A stretch of 35,642 nucleotides of DNA from Verrucomicrobiia bacterium. Its GTDB lineage: Bacteria; Verrucomicrobiota; Verrucomicrobiia; Verrucomicrobiales; DEV007. The stretch's first letter is position 1; every line of letters begins with the position of its first letter. This document shows, one piece after another, positions 1 through 8,200 of the stretch. A program made the translations under genes and the position numbers. Below the pieces are notes generated by a model. The model was not told the origin of the DNA. It made no database searches and saw only the letters and a program-made list of their open reading frames with translations. Where the stretch lies: assembly GCA_030425385.1 (NCBI GenBank), contig JAUIAH010000053.1, positions 1 to 35,642 on the forward strand, in the 5' to 3' direction.

Positions 1-181
1 GTGATTGACATTCTCCAAAACTCTTTCATACCTCTTTGATAACAAAACCACACGGTGTCTTCAATTGTGAGGCATCAACCCATTCTAGAAATTATCGTTC
101 GGTGTCCACTTTCAATGAGGCATCACGGAGGTCTTGCGCTTCGTATGGCGAGGGACGCGGCAATCGAGCCGACGGGCTGTG
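1..181. other. Left-edge non-coding stretch with an imperfect direct repeat
   Basis: No convincing gene is visible here. It lies downstream of the SET-domain gene, which ends at 182 on the minus strand. It contains an imperfect direct repeat: GGTGTC at 54-59 followed by TGAGGCATCA at 68-77, then GGTGTC at 101-106 followed by TGAGGCATCA at 116-125. The period is 47-48 bases. The short open frames here have no recognisable features. It could be the 3' flank of the SET gene, part of a leader for a gene outside the window, or gene debris. Confidence 0.4.
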
Positions 182-616
182 TCAGCGCTCTCTCGGGACA
201 TTGCCCTTGGTGATGTCGACACAATCCCAGTAGGATTCGCCGTAGTCGAAGAAGACTTCTTCTCCGGGGGCGATGGGGCGGATCGCAGCGATGCGAGCTT
301 TCTTCCAGCGGGAAGAAGTGATGAGTTCGGCGTTGGGATCTTCGTCGTCGTGATTGATGTAGCGAGTATAGCTAGCTCCGGGACCTTCTCCATAGATCCA
401 GCAATCCGTGCATACCCAGACGAGATAGAGTGAATTGACATACGGTTCTGAATTTGCCTGGGCGTCTGTGAGGATCTTTCCCTCGTAGGGCCCGATGGTG
501 TCTCCGGTTCGGATGGCTCTCTTGGCGAAGAGACCTTTGCCGGCTTCCGGGATCGTCGAGGTCTTCACTTCGAAGTCCTCCTCGCAGAAGACTTGTGGTG
601 GTCGATAACTAGGCAT
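182..616 (-). CDS. Small SET-domain protein (putative protein-lysine methyltransferase)
   Basis: This 144-residue protein is little more than a SET domain, the fold of S-adenosylmethionine-dependent lysine methyltransferases. Seen in the sequence: the N-terminal motif GKGLFAKRAIRTGD around residues 26-39; the pseudoknot motif RYINHDDEDPNAEL around residue 85, in place of the usual NHxCxPN; and the C-terminal GEEVFFDYGESYW, which carries the catalytic-type Tyr. No pre-SET or post-SET cysteine cluster is present, as is usual for stand-alone bacterial SET proteins. The gene follows frr by 90 bases on the same strand and may be the last gene of the pyrH-frr unit. The substrate is unknown. A ribosomal or translation-factor target would fit the neighbours but is only inference. 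Confidence 0.85.
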   Translation of the reverse strand: MPSYRPPQVFCEEDFEVKTSTIPEAGKGLFAKRAIRTGDTIGPYEGKILTDAQANSEPYVNSLYLVWVCTDCWIYGEGPGASYTRYINHDDEDPNAELITSSRWKKARIAAIRPIAPGEEVFFDYGESYWDCVDITKGNVPRER

Positions 617-706
617 TTGTCGGGAGGGACCTCACAGGAAGAAATCCGGCAAGGGAATGGCCAAATGATGGGCGTCGTGTAAGACGAATGGGAGAGCGTG
701 GTCTTG

Positions 707-1273
707 TTAGACCTGCATGATCTCTTTCTCTTTTGAGGCCACGTGTTCATCGATCTGCTTCACGTGGGTATCGGTGAGGGTCTGGATCTCTTTCTCCAAG
801 CGATGGAGATCGTCTTCGGTGATCTCCTTGTCTTTCTCCAGCTGCTTCATCTTATCGATCCCATCTTTCCGTGCGGCGCGAATGCGGACGCGGGAATCTT
901 CCGCGATCTGCTTGACCACCTTGACGAGATCACGGCGGCGCTCTTCGGAGAGTTCGGGGATGGGGAGGCGAATGTTTTTCCCATCAACGTTGGGATTGAT
1001 GCCAAGTTTAGACTCTTTGAGGCCTTTCTCGATGTCTTGAGTTGTGCTGGGATCGAAAGGCTGGATGACAATGAGACGCGGCTCGGGCGTGCTGATCATG
1101 GCGAGCTCTTTCAAGCGCATGGAGGAACCATAGCTGGCGACTTGAATGGAGATACCTTCCACGAGTGAGGGCGAGGCTTTGCCCGTCCGGATCCCGGAGA
1201 ATTCTTGCAGCATGTAGTCGACCCCTTTCTTCATGGCGTCTTCTGTTTCAAGTAATGCAGTGTCAGGATCCAT
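707..1273 (-). CDS. frr: Ribosome recycling factor
   Basis: This 188-residue protein has the usual RRF length. RRF acts with EF-G to split post-termination ribosomes in the cytoplasm. Recognisable parts are the first helix with MQEFSGIRTGKASPSLVEGI-type residues (here LQEFSGIRTGKASPSLVEG), the block LAMISTPEPRLIVIQPFDPS, the INPNVDGKNIRLPIPELSEE segment (LGINPNVDGKNIRLPIP), and the long C-terminal charged helices ending in DEHVASKEKEIMQV. It lies 60 bases downstream of pyrH on the same strand, the classic pyrH-frr order. ATG 1273 has no Shine-Dalgarno sequence, but the N-terminus aligns well with the family. Confidence 0.97.
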   Translation of the reverse strand: MDPDTALLETEDAMKKGVDYMLQEFSGIRTGKASPSLVEGISIQVASYGSSMRLKELAMISTPEPRLIVIQPFDPSTTQDIEKGLKESKLGINPNVDGKNIRLPIPELSEERRRDLVKVVKQIAEDSRVRIRAARKDGIDKMKQLEKDKEITEDDLHRLEKEIQTLTDTHVKQIDEHVASKEKEIMQV

Positions 1274-1333
1274 AACGTGTGGCTGTGTAACGAGTTGGTG
1301 AGGAAATGAGTATGATTGCTGGGCGTGTGCTGG

Positions 1334-2089
1334 TCAACTGGCAGAAGCCAATTCTGTAGGTTCGCCCACCAAGGTGCCGATCGGATCGCCCGTCAAGGCG
1401 CGACCGATGTTTCCAGGTTCAGTCATGTCGAAGACGACGATGGGTTTCTGGTTATCCATGCAAAGACTGAAGGCGGTACTATCGAGCACGCCGAGGCGTT
1501 GAGCGAGGGCGTCTTGGAAAGAGATGGTAGCGTAACGCTTGGCCTCCGGGTGCTTGGCAGGATCGGCATCGTAGACACCGTCGACCTTGGTGGCCTTGAG
1601 GATGATATCGGCCCCGACTTCGCTGGCGCGGAGGGCGGCGGTGGTGTCCGTGGAGAAGAAGGGATTGCCGGTGCCAGCCCCGAAGATCACGACGCGGCCG
1701 AGCTCTAAGTGGCGCATCGCTTTCCGGCGAATGAAGGGTTCGGCCACATTCTTCATTTCGATGGCTGTCTGCACGCGCGTGGGTACGTCCATTTCTTCTA
1801 ACATGCTTTGAATGGCGAGAGCGTTCATCACCGTAGCGAGCATGCCCATGTAGTCGGCCGTGGCGCGTTCCATCCCGCGGTCGGAGGCGCTGGTGCCTCG
1901 CCAGAAATTGCCTCCACCCACGACGAGGGCGATTTCCATGCCGGACTGGTGCGCTTCCTTGATCTCAGCGGCAATGCGTTCGACGATGGGAGGCGAGATA
2001 TTGTCGTGGCTGCCAGTTTCGCGAAGCGCTTCGCCACTGAGTTTGAGGATCACACGGTTGAAGTTGCGTCGATTCAGGTAGGCGGACAT
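1334..2089 (-). CDS. pyrH: Uridylate (UMP) kinase
   Basis: This 251-residue cytoplasmic enzyme phosphorylates UMP to UDP in pyrimidine nucleotide synthesis. Bacterial UMP kinases belong to the amino-acid-kinase fold. Evidence: N-terminal [13 protein letters not shown] with the phosphate-binding Lys and Gly; [10 protein letters not shown] around residue 60; [14 protein letters not shown] in the nucleotide/UMP region; [20 protein letters not shown] in the UMP-binding loop; and [16 protein letters not shown] in the ATP site. Length and order of motifs are normal. It precedes frr. A promoter-like pair and a small hairpin lie directly upstream. The 17-residue C-terminus after FDMTEPGNI is slightly extended ([17 protein letters not shown]). 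Confidence 0.97.
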   Translation of the reverse strand: MSAYLNRRNFNRVILKLSGEALRETGSHDNISPPIVERIAAEIKEAHQSGMEIALVVGGGNFWRGTSASDRGMERATADYMGMLATVMNALAIQSMLEEMDVPTRVQTAIEMKNVAEPFIRRKAMRHLELGRVVIFGAGTGNPFFSTDTTAALRASEVGADIILKATKVDGVYDADPAKHPEAKRYATISFQDALAQRLGVLDSTAFSLCMDNQKPIVVFDMTEPGNIGRALTGDPIGTLVGEPTELASAS

Positions 2090-2090
2090 G

Positions 2091-2133
2091 GGATCGGTGC
2101 GATCCTATACACCAAGGCGGCGCGCGGACTCAA
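2091..2133 (-). promoter_or_regulatory. Possible pyrH promoter with start-proximal hairpin
   Basis: Reading the minus strand, TTGAGT (2133-2128), an 18-base spacer and TATAGG (2109-2104) form a plausible -35/-10 pair. Transcription would begin about 7-8 bases before the pyrH ATG, giving an almost leaderless mRNA. GGATCG-CAC-CGATCC (2105-2091), a perfect 6-base-pair stem with a 3-base loop, fills the space between the -10 and the start codon, so no Shine-Dalgarno sequence is possible there. The pair is seen; the function is inferred. Confidence 0.35.
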
Positions 2134-2152
2134 TGGGAAAGTTCTAGGAAGC

Positions 2153-2175
2153 GGGCGTGGGCGTGGGCGTTGGGG
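2153..2175 (+). other. Canonical G-quadruplex motif
   Basis: Four G-runs, at 2153-2155, 2159-2161, 2165-2167 and 2172-2175, are separated by loops CGT, CGT and CGTT. This satisfies the G3+N1-7 rule on the plus strand. It arises from a threefold GGGCGT repeat. It sits between the stop of the upstream minus-strand gene (2177) and the putative pyrH promoter, on the template strand for transcription coming from the upstream gene. Whether it folds or slows RNA polymerase is not known. Confidence 0.6.
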
Positions 2176-2176
2176 A

Positions 2177-2938
2177 TTAGGCGGCGGGGGCTTCCAACAC
2201 CTCTGTGGCTGTCGTCTCGATGGGTTGCTCGTCTTCAGGCTGGATCTCTAAGAGCTTGCCGCGCGCTTCTTGATACCAGTTCTCAAGTTCCAGATCGACG
2301 GCCGTGGCGAGCGCATCTGCCTCAAGGTCCTGCTCTATCAGGGCAAGATGGCGAGCTTCCCGCTCGCGATCCAATTGAAGCAGACCCAGGCGCGTGTCCG
2401 GAGTGGGGGCGACTTGGGCATACTGACGTTCCGCGGCGAGGAGGTCGAGCGCCTGTGAGATGCCAGCGCCGTGGAGGCGGGTCTCTAGCCCGAGCGCGTC
2501 CAACAAGGCACTGGATCCCTCGGTAAGAGCTAGTTCAAGAGTGTCGAGCGCGTCGTAGCGTTCTGGTAGAGGCAATTCTGTGAGGGTATGGATTTCTGCT
2601 CGAACCCAAGGGAAGTATTCGGCATCGAGCGCGGCGATGAGCTTGGCCTCTGCTTCCTCTCTTGTCTTGGTGGTCTTCAGAATGTGATCAAACCGAGCGG
2701 TCCATTTCTGGATGGCCTCGGCTTCTTCGGCATTCCATTCGGTGGTGATTGGGTCGGTGGGAAGGGGGGTGGTAGCGGTTGGCGCGGTGGCTTCGGGAAA
2801 GAAGGAGAATGCTTGTGGAGGAAGGGTGAGTTGGGGTGAAGAGGCGGGTGCTTCTGCGGGAGAGTCTAACAAGAGGTAACCGATTCCGAGGCTGCTGACA
2901 GCAAGGCCGGTCCAGAGGAAACAGTGTAAGGCTTTCAT
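2177..2938 (-). CDS. Unknown acidic envelope protein with N-terminal membrane anchor
   Basis: I do not recognise this 253-residue protein. Residues 1-26 are a signal peptide or membrane anchor (MKALHCFLWTGLAVSSLGIG). A Pro/Ala/Thr-rich linker follows to about residue 68. From about residue 70 it is predicted helical, rich in Glu, Ala and Leu and strongly acidic, with no cysteines after the anchor. The C-terminal half could form long helices or coiled coil. It lies 87 bases upstream of pyrH on the same strand. A terminator-like hairpin separates it from the caspase-like gene further upstream, so it could be the first gene of the pyrH-frr transcript. ATG 2938 has no Shine-Dalgarno sequence. Confidence 0.75.
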   Translation of the reverse strand: MKALHCFLWTGLAVSSLGIGYLLLDSPAEAPASSPQLTLPPQAFSFFPEATAPTATTPLPTDPITTEWNAEEAEAIQKWTARFDHILKTTKTREEAEAKLIAALDAEYFPWVRAEIHTLTELPLPERYDALDTLELALTEGSSALLDALGLETRLHGAGISQALDLLAAERQYAQVAPTPDTRLGLLQLDREREARHLALIEQDLEADALATAVDLELENWYQEARGKLLEIQPEDEQPIETTATEVLEAPAA

Positions 2939-2956
2939 GAATTGAGGAGGGTGTGA

Positions 2957-2989
2957 GAGCGGCGCGTTCCGGTGAGAAACGCGCCGCTC
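2957..2989 (-). terminator. Strong GC-rich hairpin, likely terminator of the caspase-like gene
   Basis: GAGCGGCGCGTT (2957-2968) and AACGCGCCGCTC (2978-2989) are perfect 12-base inverted repeats around a 9-base loop. The hairpin lies 35 bases beyond the stop of the gene ending at 3025 and just before the next minus-strand gene. It has no following T-run, so it may not be a classical intrinsic terminator. Confidence 0.55.
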
Positions 2990-3024
2990 GGGTGAGATGA
3001 AGGTTGGAGTAGTGTGAGGCTTCC

Positions 3025-4326
3025 TTACTGGGTCCGGGTGATGGTGACGCGGACGGAACCGGCGTTGTCGCCGTAGGCGAAGAAGTTCTCGTTGGCCAAG
3101 AGGTTGAGGAAGCCGTGCCGAGAGGCGGTGATGGTGCGAGAGGTGCCGATGCGGAAGGCGCGACCGCTGTAGGTGAGGATGTTGTTCTTGTTAAAGTATT
3201 CTCCTACGAGGGCCATCGTGTTGTAGGCGGCGTGGCGATTCTTCTCCCAGAAGGTGGGCAAGGTGCCGTTGGCGGAGACATAGCTTGCCCAGGGGGCTTT
3301 GCGCCAATTGCCGGTGGCTTGGAAGCGATAGCGCTGTCCGGCGACGAGGTGCACGTGCCCCAACTTGTTAGCCTGATTGGCATAGACGCGGATGACTTTG
3401 GACTCACCGACATCGAGCTGTTTCTCATCATCGAAGATCAGGTGACGCTGGCCGAGAACAACGGGGCGCGATTGTTCGATCATGGTCATGGCTTCGCAGG
3501 TGGGATCGCCGAGGCAGTGCGCTTCATCGGCCAGGCTGTCGCCATAGATGGGCGTCCACAGGGCACGGGAGTAGGTGAAGGAATCATGGGCTGCCTCGGA
3601 CACGCGCTTGTCACCGTGGATGAAGCCGTTGAAGAAGAGGTTGATCATGGGCTCTGGCATGAAGTTGTTGAAACGAGAACCCACGGACACTTTGGCACCA
3701 GCGGCGATCCAGTCATCGTTCAGCGTGCTACCCCAGCAGTTGCACATGTAGACGAGGCGTAAGTTGAATGCGGTGATCTCGCCGTTGGTGAGTGTGCTAG
3801 CGTCACGGCGGAGAGAGCGGATGTTGCCGCGAGTGCCGCCGGTGAGTTCACCACTGTCTGCGACGAAGGGAAGGCGTCGGATCGAGGGAAAGGTGAAACG
3901 GCTGCTGAAGCGGCTGTTGATTTGCAGGCTTGGTGGTTCGTGTAGAATGAGTTTCTCCCGCGTTCCGTGCCCGAGGATGACGAGATCGATGTCATAGCCA
4001 TCGCGTGTCTGGCGGATGAGTTCGTTGAGGAGGTTGTTCCGGGTGCAACGCGTATCGCTCAAATTGACGAAGCGCTGGTATTTGCCCGCGACCAAGGACT
4101 GAAACTGAGAGGTTTCGAATCCCTCGGCGAGATTGTCGATGAAGTCGACGACGGCGTCCTCTAGCGGACCATCGATGTAGTCGTTGAGGCCGGTGTTTCC
4201 GGTGTTCTCCTGGAGGAGAATGAGGGTGCGATCGGTGGCTGCTTGGCTCAAGGCGGCGGAAGCGAGGAGCGTGGCAGAGGCGAGGCTGACTTTCAGGATG
4301 CTGGCGAGGGTGGATGTGCTTTTCAT
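3025..4326 (-). CDS. Secreted caspase-like (clan CD) protein with C-terminal LecA-like lectin domain
   Basis: The protein has 433 residues. Residues 1-29 are a signal peptide ending in ALSQAA. Residues about 30-290 look like a caspase-haemoglobinase fold: a hydrophobic strand followed by His-Gly (DIDLVILGHGT, H120-G121), then a strand ending in cysteine (LRLVYMCNCWGSTLND, C195 and C197). After that come AGAKVSVGSRFNN and NGFIHGDKRVSEAAHDSF, which match the usual 'GA..viGs' strand and 'G.sv.eAh' helix of CHAT/caspase-type proteases. Residues about 310-433 resemble the galactophilic lectin LecA/PA-IL: VRVYANQANKLGHVHLVAGQ near the start, and FAYGDNAGSVRVTITRT with the Asp-Asn ligand-type pair at the end. 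The inferred role is an exported peptidase, or inactive relative, targeted to glycans. It could instead be a non-peptidase CHAT-like protein. Confidence 0.65.
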   Translation of the reverse strand: MKSTSTLASILKVSLASATLLASAALSQAATDRTLILLQENTGNTGLNDYIDGPLEDAVVDFIDNLAEGFETSQFQSLVAGKYQRFVNLSDTRCTRNNLLNELIRQTRDGYDIDLVILGHGTREKLILHEPPSLQINSRFSSRFTFPSIRRLPFVADSGELTGGTRGNIRSLRRDASTLTNGEITAFNLRLVYMCNCWGSTLNDDWIAAGAKVSVGSRFNNFMPEPMINLFFNGFIHGDKRVSEAAHDSFTYSRALWTPIYGDSLADEAHCLGDPTCEAMTMIEQSRPVVLGQRHLIFDDEKQLDVGESKVIRVYANQANKLGHVHLVAGQRYRFQATGNWRKAPWASYVSANGTLPTFWEKNRHAAYNTMALVGEYFNKNNILTYSGRAFRIGTSRTITASRHGFLNLLANENFFAYGDNAGSVRVTITRTQ

Positions 4327-4448
4327 GGTTCTGAGGATGTGTTGAAGGTGAGGTCAGGCGTTTGGTTGTTTGCCTGCACCCCTTCATTCAGAACCAGGAG
4401 GGGAAGGTGACGGGGAAAGATGAAGATTTCTCAGAACGGTCTTTCAGC

Positions 4449-4483
4449 TTGCAAATCAGCAGGACGACTGTTCATATGAACAG
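4449..4483 (+). promoter_or_regulatory. LexA (SOS) operator overlapping promoter and start of the imuA-like gene
   Basis: CTGTTCATATGAACAG at 4468-4483 is a perfect 16-base palindrome. Its core TGTTC-ATAT-GAACA (4469-4482) matches exactly the experimentally defined Verrucomicrobia LexA motif TGTTC-N4-GAACA. A possible -35 TTGCAA (4449-4454), 17-base spacer and -10 TCATAT (4472-4477) would put the operator over the -10 element, a typical repressor position. The ATG at 4476 lies inside the operator, so the true start may be GTG 4485, or the operator may act as a roadblock to transcription from further upstream. Confidence 0.85.
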
Positions 4484-5162
4484 AGTGAAGAAACATGCCG
4501 AGTTGCAAGAACTCCGAGCCTTGCTCAAGAGGGAATTTCCCGAGGCGCATCAGGAACGTCTGCCGGAGTCCGAAGAGCCCGTGTTCCGCACGGGGATTCC
4601 GGCTGTGGATCAGATGGGGTTGCCACAAACAGGTCTCTTGGAGTTGGTCGGCGGGGAGAGCTCTGGACTTGGCTTATTGCTTTGGGGGGTGGCAAGATAT
4701 TTGTTAGTTCAGGGACATCCCCTGGCGTGGATAGACCGCCGTGATGCCTGTGATGTGACGGCGTCCTGGTCAGAGAGTTGTTTGGCGCGTTTGTTATGGG
4801 TGCGATGCCGACATCAGGAGGAAGCTGTTCGAGCCATGGATCTGTTGGTCCGTGATGGCAATGTCAGGCACTTGATCCTGGATTTGCGTCAACCGGCGGG
4901 GGAACGCTCGCACCTTATCCCGCACCCAGTCTGGTATCGCCTACGCAATGTGGCCGAGGAAAGTGGGCTTTGGATCTTGGTGGCGAGTCGGCAGCGCCTC
5001 GTGCCTTGTGCGGTGTGTCGCGGAGAACTCACGAGTCGGTATCAACTGAAGGACCTGCATGTCGAGCGTGAGGCGTTGTTAGAGCGTTTGGTTATCCATG
5101 CTTCCGAGCGCCGCACCTTGCCCACACCGGAGACAGACTTGGCTTGGCGCCAGGTGGGGTGA
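4476..5162 (+). CDS. ImuA-like (RecA-fold) SOS protein, orphan
   Basis: A 228-residue protein of the RecA/ImuA-like family. ImuA is the small RecA-related partner of ImuB and DnaE2 in SOS translesion synthesis. Evidence: an N-terminal helical segment (LQELRALLKREFP); VFRTGIPAVDQMGLPQTGLLE, similar to the RecA/ImuA entry to the nucleotide site; the degenerate P-loop GGESSGLG without the Walker A lysine, as is common in ImuA; a hydrophobic strand ending HPLAWIDRRD; HLILDLRQP in the Walker B position; and SGLWILVASRQRLVPC. No imuB or dnaE2 follows; the next gene is an unrelated exoprotein 38 bases on. ATG 4476 was chosen, but GTG 4485 is possible because the LexA box covers 4469-4482. An upstream in-frame start at 4362 would add a poor N-terminus and lie before the promoter. 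Confidence 0.75.
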   Translation: MNRVKKHAELQELRALLKREFPEAHQERLPESEEPVFRTGIPAVDQMGLPQTGLLELVGGESSGLGLLLWGVARYLLVQGHPLAWIDRRDACDVTASWSESCLARLLWVRCRHQEEAVRAMDLLVRDGNVRHLILDLRQPAGERSHLIPHPVWYRLRNVAEESGLWILVASRQRLVPCAVCRGELTSRYQLKDLHVEREALLERLVIHASERRTLPTPETDLAWRQVG

Positions 5163-5200
5163 CGATTGACCTCGAGTGCCAGAGTGTGAGATCTTCGCGC

Positions 5201-8200
5201 ATGCGCTTTCTCTTTCTGATCACTGGTATTCTTGTGGTGGCTCATGGCCTCGTTCAGGGACAGATCGTCATCAATGAGATCCACTATGATCCTGAGCCCA
5301 AGCATGAACTGGTGGAGTTCATTGAACTTTATCATGCCGGCACGGAAACCGTCGACCTTGAGGGGTGGCATTTCGATGCCGGCATCCGCTACACCTTTCC
5401 AGCGGGAGCCACCATGGAGCCGGGAAATTTCCTCGTCCTTGCCGAGAACACCGCCGCCTACAATCGTAAGTTTGGGTCCATCTTTGTGGGAGGGGCACGC
5501 GCATTCGATCAATGGGAGAGTGGCAATCTCTCCAATCGCGGAGAGACCCTCGCCTTAAAAGATGCTGCCGGGATGACGATCGATGAGGTGGACTATCGAG
5601 TGGGATTTCCCTGGTCAGTGGCGCCGAACGACGAAACGGGACTGTCGATGGAACTCATGCACCCGCTGCTAGACAATCAGTTAGGTAGCAGTTGGCGCCC
5701 GGCGTTGAGCGCACCCACGCCCGGGAATCCGAATAGCGTCTTTTCTGAAGATGCGCCTCCTAACATTCGTCAAGTTGCGCATGCGCCCAGGGAGCCACAA
5801 GCTGGCGAGGACGTGACCATCACTGCGAAGATCACCGATCCCGACGGTATGGGGGGCGTGATGCTCCTTTATCAGATCGTCGAGCCTGGCCGTTACATCC
5901 GCCTCACGGATGCTGCGTATGAAACGGCCTGGGAGAGCCTACCGATGGAGCCGATGGGCGATGATCCCTCGCGCTACCAAGCGCGCTTGCCTGGAGAACA
6001 GCAGCGGCATCGGCACCTCACACGTTACCGCATCGCCTACTCGGATACCGATGGCAATCAGGCGCAGGCACCGTTTGCAGATGATCCCACGCCCAACTTC
6101 GCCTTCTTCACTTACAATGGCGTTCCGGCTTGGACTGGAGCAGCGGTTCCTGGGGAAACCACGCCAAAGGTCTTTGGCGAAGATCTCCTCACATCATTAC
6201 CGATCTATCATCTCCTCTCACAGGAAGAGGATGTGCTCGCATGCCAGTACAACGCCGCACATAACAACAAAGTCTATCGCTTTCTCGGAACCTTGGTGGT
6301 GGACGGTGAGGTTTATGATCACATGCGCTATCGCATTCGCGGTCATGGATCCACCTACAACACGGGCAAGAACAAATGGAAATGGCGCTTCAACCGTGGG
6401 CGCCTCTTTCAAGGTCGAGACAACTTCGGGAATCCGTATCCAGAGCCTGTCAGAACGCTCAATTTGAGCGCCCTGGCCACGGCTTGGAATCCGGCAAATC
6501 GGGGCATCTGTGGTTTGGACGAAGCCTTGGCGTTCAAGCTCTGGCAAATGGCCGGTGTGCCCGCGTCGCATACAAACTACTTCCATTTCCGTGTCATCGA
6601 TGACGCGGTGGAAGCGGATCCTAACAATCAGTTTGAAGGCGATCTTTGGGGGCCTTACCTGGCCATCGAGCAGTTTGATGGACGTGCGCTCCGGGCACGC
6701 GACCTGCCGGATGGCAATGTCTACAACATGCATTTCGCGGATTCGAACTATCTGAACGAAGGGCGGGGGCAAGTCACAGATCGTTCTGATTTGCAAGCCT
6801 TCACCAGCGCACAGACTGGATATAACAAGGGCGGAGAGGGGCAACCCATTGCGTGGTGGCAGGAGAACGTGAACTTAGAAGGCTACTATAGCTACCGCGC
6901 GGTATGGGAAGCGGTGAACCACTCAGATCAACGCGACCAGGAGAACTCGATCTACTATCACAATCCCGAAACGGGGCAGTGGTCGATTCATCCGTGGGAT
7001 GTCGATCTTCTCTACGAAGAGTTTGATCGCTGGGGGCCGGATGCAGTGCAAACGACCGTGCCGTTCGAACAGTTTCGCAAATGCCTCCAGCATGAGGAAC
7101 TTGAAATCGCCTTTCAGAATCGAGCGCGTGAACTGCAAGACTTGCTTCTTAATGACGATCAACTTTGGCACTTGATCGATGAGTTTGCGGAGATGGTAGG
7201 GGTGCAGTCGGGCGGAGGGGAGGCGATTGCCATCACGCAACTTGAGCGCGAGCAGGTGAACGTCCTCGCGACGACAGCCACGCCGCATGGCTATACCGTA
7301 GGGCAAACGGTCTACATCATGGGGGCGCAACCGGCGACTTACAGTGGTGCCAAAGAAGTGCTGGCGGTGCGTTCATCCACACAGTTTCTTTACAAGGGAT
7401 CGCTCTTTGCACCGTCGCCAGAGACTCCAGAGAGCAATGTCAGTGTCACGGACGCTCCGCCTGGAGGTGGTTGGTGGGAGATCGATCAAGCCCGGTGGGA
7501 TCGGCATCCTCGATCACGTGCGGTGGAAGGGCCTAGCACCAATACGGGAAGCTTCTACATCAATCCCTTTCGCTACACACGTTTCCCTGGCAAAGTACGA
7601 GAGCTAGTCTCAGCGGATTTCCCTGGCATGGTGGACTGGGTGAAACGCTTCACCGTTCCAGGTGGTTTCGGCGGTGATCAGTTGCAAGTGTTAGCCGATG
7701 CAGGAGCGAAAGTGCCAGAAACCCCGAGCGTGATCTACACCGGCCCGGAAGGCTATCCTATTGACGGGCTCAGGTTTGAAACCTCGGCCATCGCGGGCGG
7801 CAATCTCTTTGTTTCTCAAACATTTGCCGCGATGCAATGGCGATTGGGCGAGATTCGCAACCCCTCCACGCCAGGGTACACTCCTGATGAGCCCATGCTG
7901 TTTGAAATCGACCCTGTTTGGGAGAGCGGAGAAGTGGCGACCTTTGTCCCGACGATTCACGTCCCATTGGAGGCGGTAAGACCGGAGCGCACCTACCGAC
8001 TTCGAGTGCGCCTTCGGAATGAGTTAGGCTATTGGAGTCATTGGTCTGCTCCCATCGAGTTCCAAGCCAAGGCCGATGTCGCTCCCTTTGCAGATCTCAT
8101 TCTCACAGAAATCATGTATCATCCTGCACCGGTATCGGCCGATGAAGCCAACGCGGGATTTGAAGAGGCCGATTTCGAGTTTCTGGAGTTGTGGAATGCG

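Noticed and set aside
3115-3762. 215-residue open frame on the plus strand opposite the caspase-like gene
   Set aside because: It is Gly/Ala/Val-rich with a biased composition, typical of the antisense frame of a GC-rich gene.
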